Shown here: piece by piece, positions 1 through 9,084 of the stretch
Position numbering within the stretch: position 1 is the first letter of the stretch
Layout: each line of letters begins with the position of its first letter
Assembly (NCBI GenBank): GCA_029718625.1
Contig: CM056383.1
Span: forward strand, 67,270,117-67,334,116
Direction of reading: 5' to 3'
Length of the DNA stretch: 64,000 bases
DNA from: Synaphobranchus kaupii
Taxonomy: Eukaryota; Chordata; Actinopteri; Anguilliformes; Synaphobranchidae
Program-made: the position numbers and the translations under genes
Notes under the pieces: model-generated
Told to the model about the DNA's origin: nothing
What the model saw: only the letters and a program-made list of their open reading frames with translations
The model's database searches: none

Positions 1-212
1 TTTTTTAACAGCACACGCATGTCATGAATGACAAATACAGCGTTTATTTGTACATAACTCATTTTCGACAAAACTGTCACTTGGAACCCTGTAGTTCTCG
101 CGTTACGGTTCGTGTGCGCACGCACAACTCCCAGACTCCTGTCGTACCATGAAACATCACTTGCTTGCGCACAGCGTACATGTGAACCGCTGGCTTTCCC
201 TGTGTCCCACAG

Positions 213-338
213 AACATCGTCCTCTCAGGCGGCTCCACCATGTTTAGGGACTTTGGCCGCCGTTTACAGCGGGACATCAAACGGACGGTAGACGCCCGGC
301 TGAAGATGAGCGAGGAGCTCAGCGGAGGAAAGTTAAAG
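213..338 (+). CDS. ACTR3: ACTR3 (Arp3) coding exon, third from last
   Basis: Actin-related protein 3 is one of the two actin-like subunits of the Arp2/3 complex, which nucleates branched actin filaments at the cell cortex and on endosomes. This exon is 42 whole codons, from [17 protein letters not shown] to [21 protein letters not shown] is the conserved actin-fold nucleotide-pocket segment, and the [11 protein letters not shown] continuation is Arp3-specific. It starts after a pyrimidine tract ending in cag at 212 and stops at a gtgagg donor at 339, so both ends are phase 0. It corresponds to about residues 318-359 of the 418-residue vertebrate protein. Positions 1-212 are the preceding intron, and the upstream exons lie outside the window. 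It differs from the human protein, as I recall it, only by conservative changes. Confidence 0.97.
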
Positions 339-645
339 GTGAGGCGCTTACGCTCCCCGTCCCAGGCTGGCATAGGACCCCGCAGGTGTACCGTTTAATC
401 GACTAAACCCAAACACGACGGGCCTGTGGAACACACGTCTCCTAACAAAATCTGGGGATCTGATTTTGGAGAGAATTCTTTTCTCTAAAATGGAAGGAAT
501 AATTTTTTTTCCCTTTACAAAACTGTGAGATCCATCTTGCAATAAGACTATTTTGTGTGTAGAATTGTATAAAGCATATTGCAGAAATACTGTGTTAAAT
601 TTAGCCGTTATATGCAATTGAGGTGGTTTTCTTTGTTTTTTGTAG

Positions 646-729
646 CCCAAACCCATCGATGTCCAGGTTATCACTCATCACATGCAGCGCTATGCCGTTT
701 GGTTCGGGGGATCCATGTTAGCCTCTACT
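646..729 (+). CDS. ACTR3: ACTR3 (Arp3) penultimate coding exon
   Basis: Twenty-eight codons, reading [20 protein letters not shown] then GGSMLAST, continue the previous exon in phase 0. The acceptor is a T-rich tract ending ttttgtag at 645 and the donor is gtaagt at 730. The [10 protein letters not shown] wording fits ACTR3 better than ACTR3B, which as I recall reads closer to [22 protein letters not shown] is the actin-family hydrophobic segment near the C terminus. The preceding intron is only 307 bp. The following intron is 1636 bp, mainly because it contains a SINE with a nested DNA transposon. No stop or frameshift is present, so the gene appears functional. Confidence 0.97.
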
Positions 730-1734
730 GTAAGTTTGCCGATAACGGCTTACCTTGACCGCCAGTCAAGTTGTCTGTATAAACATTGTGTTGTCGTTAT
801 GGTTTATTTTTTGTCTTTCTATTAACTTGTTATTTTCAACAAAACATATATCTGGCAGATAAAAATGTACAGCAGTGTATCATCAAATGGGGATAATTAT
901 CTTTATTATGCATCGTGCTGTCAATGCCATATGTTCTGGCCAAAATATATGCAGAGAGTTTCTCTTGCCAAAATGAAATTACCATAGCAATAGCCTGTTT
1001 GTGCTGGCGTCAAGCTTAAATCGGCTTATAAAATGTTTGGTACAATAATGTTTAAGTCCTTATGACCGATTGTAGAAAAATGCATTGGATATAACAAGTT
1101 TATGCTAATCTCCTTCCCTATGGAATAATAACCTCTTGGAAAATGCTGAGCTGTAGGTATATCATCCTTGGGCTACTGAGGGTTTTTATACCCTGCAGGA
1201 TCTATATAATCAGAGGGATAATTTTATTTTTGGACTTCCATTCACTTCCAAGATTATCTAGGTTTTTATACTAAGTTAAGATCCTCTCTCGATACACATG
1301 ATGGTGTTCCTTGAGATGCATCCTTAACCTTCCCATCCAATCATCGTGAGGATTAATCTTGTGACGGAGACCTAGCGTTTGATTTCTCGTGCTTCCGACA
1401 ATCTCATTTCAACGACGTGTACTTCGCTTGCCTTGTCCCAGGTATGGAATTGTGAAATCAGCTGTTTCAGATGTGAGCTTGATTGGGGGTGTCATCTGAA
1501 AAAACGTGTTTTTATGGCTTCAAAGAACCCAGCACGCTAGCTTACTCACCATAAGCTAACCCATAAAGCCAGTGCTTCTCCCTATCGGCGCTTTAAAGTG
1601 AAATCGATTGATAGGCCCAAATGTAATGAATGCAGTCTTGATGCCAATGGCGTGCCGATGCATATATTTCGGGCTTGCCCAATGGCAATCTGTGGAATTC
1701 TCTTCATCTGTAAGATATAGTGTAGTGTGAAAAT

Positions 1735-2170
1735 GGGCGGCACTGTAGCATAACGGTAAGGGAGCTGGGCTTGTTATTCAGGGGTTGAAGGTTCGACTCC
1801 CCAATGGGTCACTGCTGCTGTACCCCTGAGCAAGGTACCTAACCCGAATTTCTTCAGGAATCACTAAACCAGGGGTCTTAAACCTTATCCTGCAAGGGCC
1901 GGTGTGGGTGCGGGCTTTTGTTCCAACCAAGCAGTTACACACCTGATTCTACTAATCAATCACTAGAGTCTTTGCTAAGGACCTTGATTAGTAGAATCAG
2001 GTGTGTAACTGCTTGGTTGGAACAAAAGCCCGCACCCACACCGGCCCTTGCGGAATAAGGTTGAAGACCCCTGCACTAAACTGTATAAAAGGATAATATG
2101 TAAAGAATTTAAGCTGTATAAGTTACTCTGGATAAGTATCTGCTAAAAGCCTTGAATGTAATGTAATGCA
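1735..2170 (+). mobile_element. tRNA-derived SINE (V-SINE/UnaSINE-like) in last ACTR3 intron, interrupted
   Basis: It begins gggcggcactgtagcataac, has a perfect Pol III B box GGTTCGACTCC at 1790-1800, then the fish-typical tgagcaaggtacctaaccc and a tail with ctggataagtatctgctaaa ending in aatgtaatgtaatg. The tail repeats match the (TGTAA)n tail of SINEs mobilised by L2/CR1-type LINEs such as eel UnaL2 (family knowledge). A 204-bp hAT element and its 8-bp duplication split the SINE. Without them the SINE is about 224 bp. Confidence 0.85.
1870..2073. mobile_element. Non-autonomous hAT element nested in the SINE
   Basis: An almost perfect palindrome: left arm starts CAGGGGTCTTAAACCTTATC, right arm ends gacccctg, and about 90 bp per arm match with only a few mismatches. 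It is flanked by an exact 8-bp duplication cactaaac at 1862-1869 and 2074-2081, as hAT transposases produce. Removing the element and one duplication restores the SINE sequence, so the insertion history is clear. There is no coding capacity. Confidence 0.9.
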
Positions 2171-2365
2171 AGGTCCGACAGCTTGTCCCATATTTCTGTT
2201 TTATTTTGTTCAGTTGATTTTGTTTGTGTTACTGTTTGAATGGTTGACGCTTTACGCTCCATTTGTGCATATTTCACTAGGTAGAAGCTAAATGTTCTCC
2301 CTGAAAAAATTGATATGTTTATGCAGATATGACACCTGATATGTATATTGTGTTTGTTCCTTCAG

Positions 2366-2461
2366 CCGGAGTTCTACCAAGTGTGCCACACCAAAAAGGA
2401 CTACGAGGAGATCGGGCCCAGCATCTGCCGCCACAACCCCGTGTTCGGAGTGATGTCGTAA
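2366..2461 (+). CDS. ACTR3: ACTR3 (Arp3) terminal coding exon with stop
   Basis: Thirty-one codons plus TAA (2459-2461) encode [20 protein letters not shown] then [11 protein letters not shown], the invariant Arp3 C terminus. The acceptor is ttccttcag, ending at 2365. DYEEIGPS supports ACTR3 over ACTR3B (DYEEYGPS in my memory). The three exons together give the last 101 residues with no break. This C-terminal part completes subdomain 1 of the actin fold. The stop is followed by an AT-rich 3' UTR. The retained protein identity suggests a single constrained copy, although whole-genome-duplicate paralogues elsewhere cannot be excluded from this window. Confidence 0.97.
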
Positions 2462-2965
2462 ACGCTGACCTCAGTCGTACCTCAGGGCTCGCTGCGGGAA
2501 AGGCTTGGCGGGAGGGTGGGGGAGGGGTTTGTCTGCTCCGATTTGTCGTTTAACTTCGAACGGGCCGCAATCGCCGCGGGAAAAGAAAGAGAAAAAAAAA
2601 AACGGAAAGCGAACGAAAAACGATTTCAATATATAAAAAGACCAAACGCAAAATTAGGCCGGAAAACCGAAGCGGGGATGTCTTCGAAAACGAGGGAGAA
2701 TAGTTTAGTTTATAAGCCAAAACGATTTAACGTTTTATGTTTTCTGTTCTGCGGAACCATGTGTGGGAACACAAATCAATGCTGATAGTGGTCGTTTCTT
2801 GAAGCGGGGGAAAAAAAAAAAAGAAATTATAATAATTGTTTATGGTTATCAAATGTAATGTGCCCGAACTCTTGTGTATGTCGATGACGTATCCAGATCA
2901 TGACAGGGTTTTGAACATACGGTCACACTTCATCGTGTTTAGGCAATTTACTTATTTTATATTCA

Positions 2966-2971
2966 AATAAA
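2966..2971 (+). promoter_or_regulatory. Candidate proximal poly(A) signal of ACTR3
   Basis: AATAAA lies within attcaaataaataaatgaat, followed by further overlapping copies, about 505 bases after the stop codon. A T-rich region precedes it and a gt-rich stretch (tattgtgtta) follows, which suits a cleavage site near 2990-3000. Confidence 0.45.
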
Positions 2972-3753
2972 TAAATGAATAAATAAATATTGTGTTACAG
3001 GAAGCAGGTGCAACGTGACTGTTGTTGCTGCCGTACCTTGTTACATAACATGTAATTATGGAAAAGGTTGTCGTTAGTTGAGGTGTTTGGTTTAATTTTA
3101 ATTAGGGGTTAGGCCTGTCGTTTCAGGTCAGACGAGGCTCGTTGATCCACCTTTTGCACATAAACTGCATCGCTTTGTAACGAGGTGTAGACACACAGGG
3201 GGGTTATGCCAGTTCCTATGAAGTGTTACCAAGTACATTTAGTCACCTGCTGAGTTTAGATTCAAATGCACTTCTTTCTGTGTACACGGCAAGAGCTTGT
3301 TTATATTTCATACAAAGTTTTTATATGTAAAGCAGGGGAAATCAGGAAAAATTAAGTATATAATGCCAATAACAACGTGGTCCCGTGATCTTAAATCCAC
3401 AACAAAACCTCAACAGAAAATCCAGTCTGCTCAAAATGGTGGCCAGTGTCTTCTCTTCTCCCCACCCCTGATTTTCCTTGTTTTTTCTACTTTTAAATTT
3501 GGTCACTTTGCCATCTGCTCTGGCAATAACCTTTCTCAAATCTACATACATCTTCCAGAGCTTTCTCTATAGCCCCTTGCCTGATTTCTTCTTTTATCTT
3601 GCAGCAAAAAAAATATTAATAATAAAAACAATTATGAAATTTAAAAGACTGTTGGACCAGTATTGTAGCCTAGAACCTCATTTTTTTTGTTTTTGATTAA
3701 GTACCAAATGGTCAAAGGAACAGATTTGTGTATTTAATGCCTAGCGACATTCC

Positions 3754-3759
3754 AATAAA
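3754..3759 (+). promoter_or_regulatory. Candidate distal poly(A) signal of ACTR3
   Basis: A canonical AATAAA in the context tccaataaaggcac is followed within 40 bases by a TGTCTTTCTTTTCT U/GU-rich element (3790-3804), as expected downstream of a cleavage site. It is the cleanest termination signal after ACTR3. Confidence 0.55.
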
Positions 3760-3775
3760 GGCACAAAATTATTTC

Positions 3776-5498
3776 TACACATTTATGCAAGTGTCTTTCT
3801 TTTCTGAATTTTATTAGTGAAGTTATTGGTTGAGGAGATGTATCCTTATGACCTCAGATTTTTCTCAAGGGATCATCCGTTGTAAGCTTTTGATAAATAT
3901 GAGTGGGCACAAAACCAAGGCAAGAAAGGTTGGCGTTGAACGATGCCATTCTTCCATAGAACATGAAGAGAAGCATAAAGGCCTAAATTGTTTGCTTTTG
4001 TCCCCTAATTTATCATTTCTGCATTCAATGCTCCTTTAAATACCTCATGTCGTGACGACACCTTGGTTGAGCTGGGGAATTGCTTTTAATCCGTTTGGAG
4101 AGGCCGTGGCCTCATTCCCGGGAAAGTGGGCACTGCGGAGGAGTCGAGATTTAAAAATGCATTTTTTTCCTCCCCCCTGAGGAAAAAAGAATTTGAAATG
4201 TCAGCTCGAGAACGCGCTCCTGTAATATGTCACCTGAATACATTTCACCCGGTAATGGCAGAAACCAGAGGGGCCCTGATGGAACAAAGTGGAATGGCCT
4301 AACCTTTACCTAATGGAAGAGGAGAATTCGGAAAAGATAAAGTGCGGGTCAGGAAAAGCATTCTCGTTATGGAAGACTATCTGTTTGGAGTCTGCTTTCT
4401 TCTCTCCAATGGCGTTTGAATCAGTTTATTGGACTCGGTTCTATCTGCAAGCAGCCAGTGAGAAAATTAAGTTTTGCTTTCACCGCAAGCACATCCTCCA
4501 AAAAAGAAACTATCCAGTAACACAAATGGTAACACTAGCCTTATTTAAATGCGGAATGTGTTTGTTTCGCTCTACGGTAATGGGTTTCTGTTGCAGGAGG
4601 AAGACAACAAAAACAAAAAGCGGTTTTGTGTACACACTATCAAAAATCAATGTGGACAGCAGGACTTGAATGGGTCATTTTCTTATTTTATTGTGTGCTG
4701 GACACCAACTGCTTGCTTTGTTTGAATCTATACTGACTGACAGAGTAGATTAATCACTAAGGAAACCAATACAACGGGATGGAATTGGATACTGCAGGGA
4801 ATGGGAAATAAGAATGATGTGGAGCCAGCACTGTATAACCTCTAACTTTTTTTTTTTTTTTTTAATAATATGAACATTTTACATTACCGCATTGAGTGAC
4901 GCTATATTTTCAGTTACTGCATTGCGTTTTTATTCCCCTCGCTGGAGCCTTTTTTAGTTAAATATCATGTGCTGGAAAAGCTAGGGAATGAATAGCTGGC
5001 TGCTATATGCTGGCATGATTTCTTTGGAGGCAGCACTGCTAACAAGAATTTTCTCAAAAGAAAATGTTTGATATAAAAACTAAAAACAAGAACGTGTGAG
5101 ATAGTATCTTGTGGATGCTTTCCCTGAAAAAGTCACCAATTTTTAAGTTTTTTTATACCAGAGCATCTTTCTCCTTTCTGCTGTTTTTATGTGCAAGTGT
5201 GTGATGTGTAAATAATTTTGCCTTTCTGCCTATTTAATGTCTAGACATCTAGTTAATGTCTAGTGTTGTATCACAGCTAACTATCACATTCCCTCTCAGA
5301 AAAGCCGGCCAAACTCATGATACATTTACTGGATGTCAGTAGAAAAAATAGTGAATGGTACAACACCTCCTATGTATTTCATTGTGCCCAGTAAAGCTCC
5401 CCTATACATTTAGCGATCTGTGGAACACATATAGTCCGCTATGATACATCCCAATCTGTTCCAACTGTGTGTGCTATCGTGCCGAGAGAGTTTGAGTA
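3776..5498. other. Intergenic, no gene seen
   Basis: Moderately AT-rich unique-looking sequence with poly(T) at 4848-4863. A 126-codon frame at 4289-4669 (+) has no recognisable domain and no splice or promoter context. I see no repeat with clear ends here. Confidence 0.6.
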
Positions 5499-5752
5499 CA
5501 CTGCAAAAACAAAACAAACGTCCATCTCAAGTATTTTTGTCTCATCTTTAGACTTAAAATCTTATTTCTATTTTTTTTTTTTCTTTTTACTAAATAAGAC
5601 AAAAACATTGCTAATGCGGTGGCTAGACAGTATGACTCAAGATTTGCTAGTGAGGTAAGAAAATGTCAGCTAATATTTTCTACTTCAGGGAAGAAGAAAA
5701 AAAAAAGATTTTAAGTCTTATCACAAGACTAAAGATAGACTTTTTTTCAGGG
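5499..5752. mobile_element. Decayed non-autonomous DNA transposon (CACTGCAAAAA ends)
   Basis: Starts CACTGCAAAAACAAAAC, and an internal inverted pair agacttaaaatctt / aagattttaagtct sits near the two ends. The right end is eroded (ttttttcaggg). The terminal motif matches the better preserved element at 11988-13075. No clear target duplication remains. Confidence 0.55.
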
Positions 5753-6637
5753 TATGACCGTTATGACAAGTCCTTGTGATAAGAAATAAGCTGAGCCTAG
5801 AACACCAAAAACCCACGGTGGAAGATCACACTTCCTCTTCATCATTCAGTGATAGAATACAGGTGACTCCCTTAGTTTGACACCTGCGTGGGTCCATGTC
5901 GTATTCTTTAGCTTCTGTCAGAGGTTGTGTTTTATGGCAAAGCTCAGGTTCCCATTCTGCAGTGTTGCTCACGACTGCCTTCAACCACATCACTTCTTAA
6001 TTCTGTGACTTGCCAATAAAGAGCCATCTCCCTCAGTCACCCTTAAAAAAAGCCTATTATTTGGCTTGTGCAATGTCATGAAATTTCTATTGCACTTTGA
6101 AAATGCACAGAATGCAATGTAATTTATGCTTCACCCACCTCTCTGTCCAACATTTCATAATTTTCACAATGAATGAATGAGTGAATGAAAAATAGCAGGT
6201 CAGAGAAAGCATATTTTGTCATTCCACTCCCAGCCACCAGATGGAGCTTCACTGCCGCAGGTAAGTCTGCCTGAATGATCTGAGACCCGGGCTGTACACT
6301 GGAGTTTGTAAGGGCTTAAAAAAGACAGACAATACTCCATCATCATTGTTTATTTAGGTATTATTTTCACAAAACCCAACGTACTTTATCCACTAGAATA
6401 GTTAAAAGAAAAGTTAAACGAACAACTGGGAAAAAGAGCAATAAAAACAATGACAAATACTACCTAAATGCAGCATTTTAAAATATCCTTGCGATGTTTC
6501 GGATTGCTCAAAAGGAACGACTGAGAGGTTTAAAGGACACAATATCTCAGGTGTCTCATAATGGAGCCACAGCTGAAAACACACCGTCTCTGGAGAGGAG
6601 GAGCTTACAAGCCAAACTTAGGGACAGTTCGCAAATG
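5753..6637. other. Intergenic, no gene seen
   Basis: AT-rich sequence with a short gaatgaatgaatgagtgaatg run near 6169-6189. No convincing coding or repeat boundary was found. Confidence 0.5.
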
Positions 6638-6755
6638 CAGGCGTGCACACATCCATCCATCCATGGAGCCTATCCCAGCATGCATTTGGCGAGAGGCAGG
6701 AATACCTTTGATAGGTTGCCAATCCATCGCAGGGCGTGTGCACACCCCCTTTTTT
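6638..6755 (-). repeat. Fragment of widespread teleost repeat (minus strand)
   Basis: Contains ccatccatccatggagcctatcccagcatgcatt and a gcgagaggcag segment, then gttgccaatccatcgcaggg. Read on the minus strand this is the same dispersed repeat as 28577-28830 (gcatgctgggataggctcca). The copies here are diverged and truncated. Confidence 0.6.
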
Positions 6756-7160
6756 CAACATTTACATTTTACCAATTTAGCAGATACTCCAATGCAGAGC
6801 AAGCTTCACAGCTAACATTCCTTATACGTACATGCAATCAATTTCTGTAGCTAGATATTTTACATTACATTACAGGCGTTTAGCAGACGCTCTTATCCAG
6901 AGCGACTTACACAACTTTTTAGCATTTTTTTTACATATTATCCATTCATACAGCTGGATATATACTGAAGCAATTCATGTTAAGTACCTTGCTCAAGGGT
7001 ACAGCAGCAGAACCTGCAACCTTTTGGTTACAAGGCCAGTTCCTTAACCGTTATACGACACTGCCGCCCATTTCACTGAAGCAAATAAGGTTCAGCGGCT
7101 TTGCTCAACAGTACAACGGCAGTACAACCCATGTTCCCAAACTATTATGATACAATGTTG
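6755..7160 (-). mobile_element. Old degraded SINE (minus) hosting a younger SINE
   Basis: The left part (accaatttagcagatactcc) is a decayed SINE tail. The right part after 7080 (cactgaagcaaataaggttc, gctcaacagtacaacggcag) is the decayed body of the same minus-strand copy. A better preserved SINE at 6861-7072 lies between them, so this reads as a SINE inserted into a SINE. Confidence 0.55.
6861..7072 (-). mobile_element. tRNA-derived SINE, minus strand
   Basis: Reads acattacattacaggcgttt, then gcagacgctcttatccagag, agctggatatatactgaagc and ttgctcaagggtacagcagc, ending in actgccgccc. This is the reverse complement of the family at 1735. Head and tail are both present, so it is near full length. 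Confidence 0.85.
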
Positions 7161-7177
7161 AAACAGTGCGCTTAGCT

Positions 7178-7530
7178 ACATTACATTACATTACATTAAT
7201 TTAGCAGACACTTTTATCCAAAGCAACGTACAGTAAGTGCATACAGAGACATCATCAAGATCACTACAGAACAGACAAGACAAAGCACATCCTTCCCATA
7301 ATGTAGCAGCTATCCCTAGTAATGAACGTTGACTGTAGTTCACAGTAAGCTGTGGGTAAATCAGCAATACTACACTTCTATTCTAAATACTATTATAAAC
7401 TATAATAAACAGACAGGAAAACACAGGGAACTGATATTCCTAGGTTAGGATATCAGTCAAGGTGGAGTCTGAAGAGGTGTGTCTTCAGGCCTCAACGGAA
7501 TGCAGGTAGGGTTACATTTTACAGAGGTAC
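7178..7530 (-). mobile_element. LINE 3' end-like repeat (L2/UnaL2 type tail), minus strand
   Basis: Begins with four copies of acatt, then tttagcagacacttttatcc and aagtgcatacagagacatca. The same sequence, including acagaacagacaagacaaag, recurs at 63484-63590. The right part (gaagaggtgtgtcttcagg) is a motif I know from fish LINE 3' regions. The (TGTAA)n tail shared with the SINEs suggests the partner LINE. Family assignment is by memory only. Confidence 0.5.
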
Positions 7531-8277
7531 AAGGGCTGCACAATCTTTATTTTTTAAAGAATTAATGTGAACGCAAAGCCTCCTCCCTAAGAACAGCAAA
7601 GACATACAAGCACTATTCCCAGTTTGAAATGACCCTTTGTTTCTTGCCATATTGTGTATGCGGTATTTTCTTAGTACTTGTATAATGTTCTCTGCCAGGA
7701 CCCTGCCTGTGTATCATATCCAATCACCTGCTTCATTTCATATCTAATGATATTTCATGCTGTGATGTTCATAAAGGAAGTCAGTGTGGGGATGGAGCCC
7801 ACATCAAGGCCCCTCTTCCAGAGTAAATTGCCTCCTCTAGGATGACCGCCATGTCGGCGAAATACACGCTTTCATTTTCATCAGGGGTAAATTGGCGGGT
7901 AGGAGTTTCAGAGTCGGTCCTCATGAACCGCGGGGCTCCTAAAATTGTACCCGGCAGCTCTGACGCGACGCGGCTCGGCCTCCTGGCAGAGCACTCATTT
8001 CGCCTTCAAAGATGATTTTCTTTCTTGTTTCAAGAGAGTTGGAGGGTAACAAGGAACTCACCGGGGACGAGGAACTTAACGGGAGGTGTGTTTTCCCCTG
8101 CTTATTGAGCTTTGATTGGTTATTCATCTTGCGTTGTTCCCATGGGCTAACAGTACCACGTAAGGGATTAGAGGTGAATGATTTATATTATAGGAGGTTT
8201 ATTCAGAGGCGGCTGGTAAAATCCTGAAAGGTATAACCAGTGGTAAAGTACACAGTGAGAAGGATCACATGAGAAAG
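7531..8277. other. Intergenic, CpG-bearing unique stretch, no gene
   Basis: The part at 7790-8080 has higher CpG content (gaccgccatgtcggcgaaat, gctctgacgcgacgcggctc) than its surroundings. No exon with supported splice sites was found. Confidence 0.4.
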
Positions 8278-8285
8278 CCCTAGTC

Positions 8286-8544
8286 CAGGGGTAGGCAACC
8301 CTGGTCCTGGAGTGCCGTTTCTGGTTTTTGTTCCATCTGAGCTTGACACAAGATTTTTATGAATGACTAAAAGTCTGAGCCTGAATATTCTGAATGGTGA
8401 AACGCTGAGTGCCTCCAGCATGTCCTCACCTGCGTTCATTAAACCTGCTTAATTAGAATTAATGCAGTTATGTTGTTGTCGGTGTGGTTGGAGGAAAAAC
8501 CAGGACCATCTCTGGCACTCCAGGACCAGGGTTGCCTACCCCTG
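8286..8544. mobile_element. Non-autonomous hAT element
   Basis: Terminal inverted repeats: left CAGGGGTAGGCAACCCTGGT, right complementary end accagggttgcctacccctg. An eroded 8-bp duplication, ccctagtc (8278-8285) against cccttgac (8545-8552), matches at 6 of 8. It belongs to the same CAGGGGT family group as 18816-19021. Confidence 0.8.
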
Positions 8545-8552
8545 CCCTTGAC

Positions 8553-8741
8553 CCCTGGTATTCAAATTTGCGATCCTCGTGGGCTGAAAACTACTGGTTT
8601 TCCACCCTCCCTTTACCTGGGAGTCAGGTGTGAAGACAGTCTGTCCAATCAGTAGCACTAATTGTTCAGTTAATTACCTGGGAGAATGAAAACCAGGGCT
8701 GGATTTTGATTTGAGGTCCAGATTTGAATATCCATGCCTTA
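8553..8741. mobile_element. Second miniature inverted-repeat element abutting the first
   Basis: The left part (tattcaaatttgcgatcctc, actggttttccaccctccc) and the right part (gaaaaccagggctggatttt, gatttgaatatccatgcctt) are inverted copies of one another. It starts directly after the duplication of the 8286-8544 element, so the two insertions touch. The ends are diverged and no clear target duplication is seen. Confidence 0.5.
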
Positions 8742-8928
8742 GACAATTCATTGGATTATTGGGCATTGCAACTAAGGCTCTTGCAAGAGCAGCAAAGAGA
8801 TTTTTAAATACAATTTATATATTGACTTTATTAATGACAAGGGAAACAAAGACGCTGCCAAAAAATATATTTCGTACATGTATTACAACAAGGGTGGAAT
8901 GAAGTATTTTGTTTTGCATTGATTGCCC

Positions 8929-9084
8929 CAGGGGTGTCCAATTTATCTGAAAAAAGGGCCAGTGTGGGTGCCAGTTTTAAAATTAGTATATATTTTTTTT
9001 TATCCCAGACATCTGATTCAACTAATTAAGTTAATTATTCATGGTCTTCACCCACACCCACGCTTTTCGGATTGTACATCCCTG
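8929..9084. mobile_element. Degraded hAT element
   Basis: The left end CAGGGGTGTCCAATTTATCT matches the element at 19065. The right end is eroded (attgtacatccctg). Middle part cacccacacccacgc matches the arm of the 1870-2073 family. Flanks gattgccc and gaatacgc share 5 of 8 bases. Confidence 0.6.

Larger units (their letters stand above)
2462..3775 (+). other. ACTR3: Probable ACTR3 3' untranslated region
   Basis: This AT-rich stretch after the stop codon has several A-runs and no sustained coding frame with recognisable similarity. It includes a hexamer at 2966 inside an (AAAT)-rich patch and a cleaner one at 3754. The right end is inferred from the second hexamer plus about 15-20 bases. A short form ending near 2985 and a long form near 3775 are both plausible. 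Confidence 0.6.

Noticed and set aside
1735..1810. Functional tRNA gene at the box A/B motifs
   Set aside because: The B box is perfect, but no cloverleaf acceptor stem can be formed and the sequence continues into a SINE body and (TGTAA)n tail.
213..2461. Assignment to ACTR3B instead of ACTR3
   Set aside because: The C-terminal wording [28 protein letters not shown] is the ACTR3 form as I recall it.
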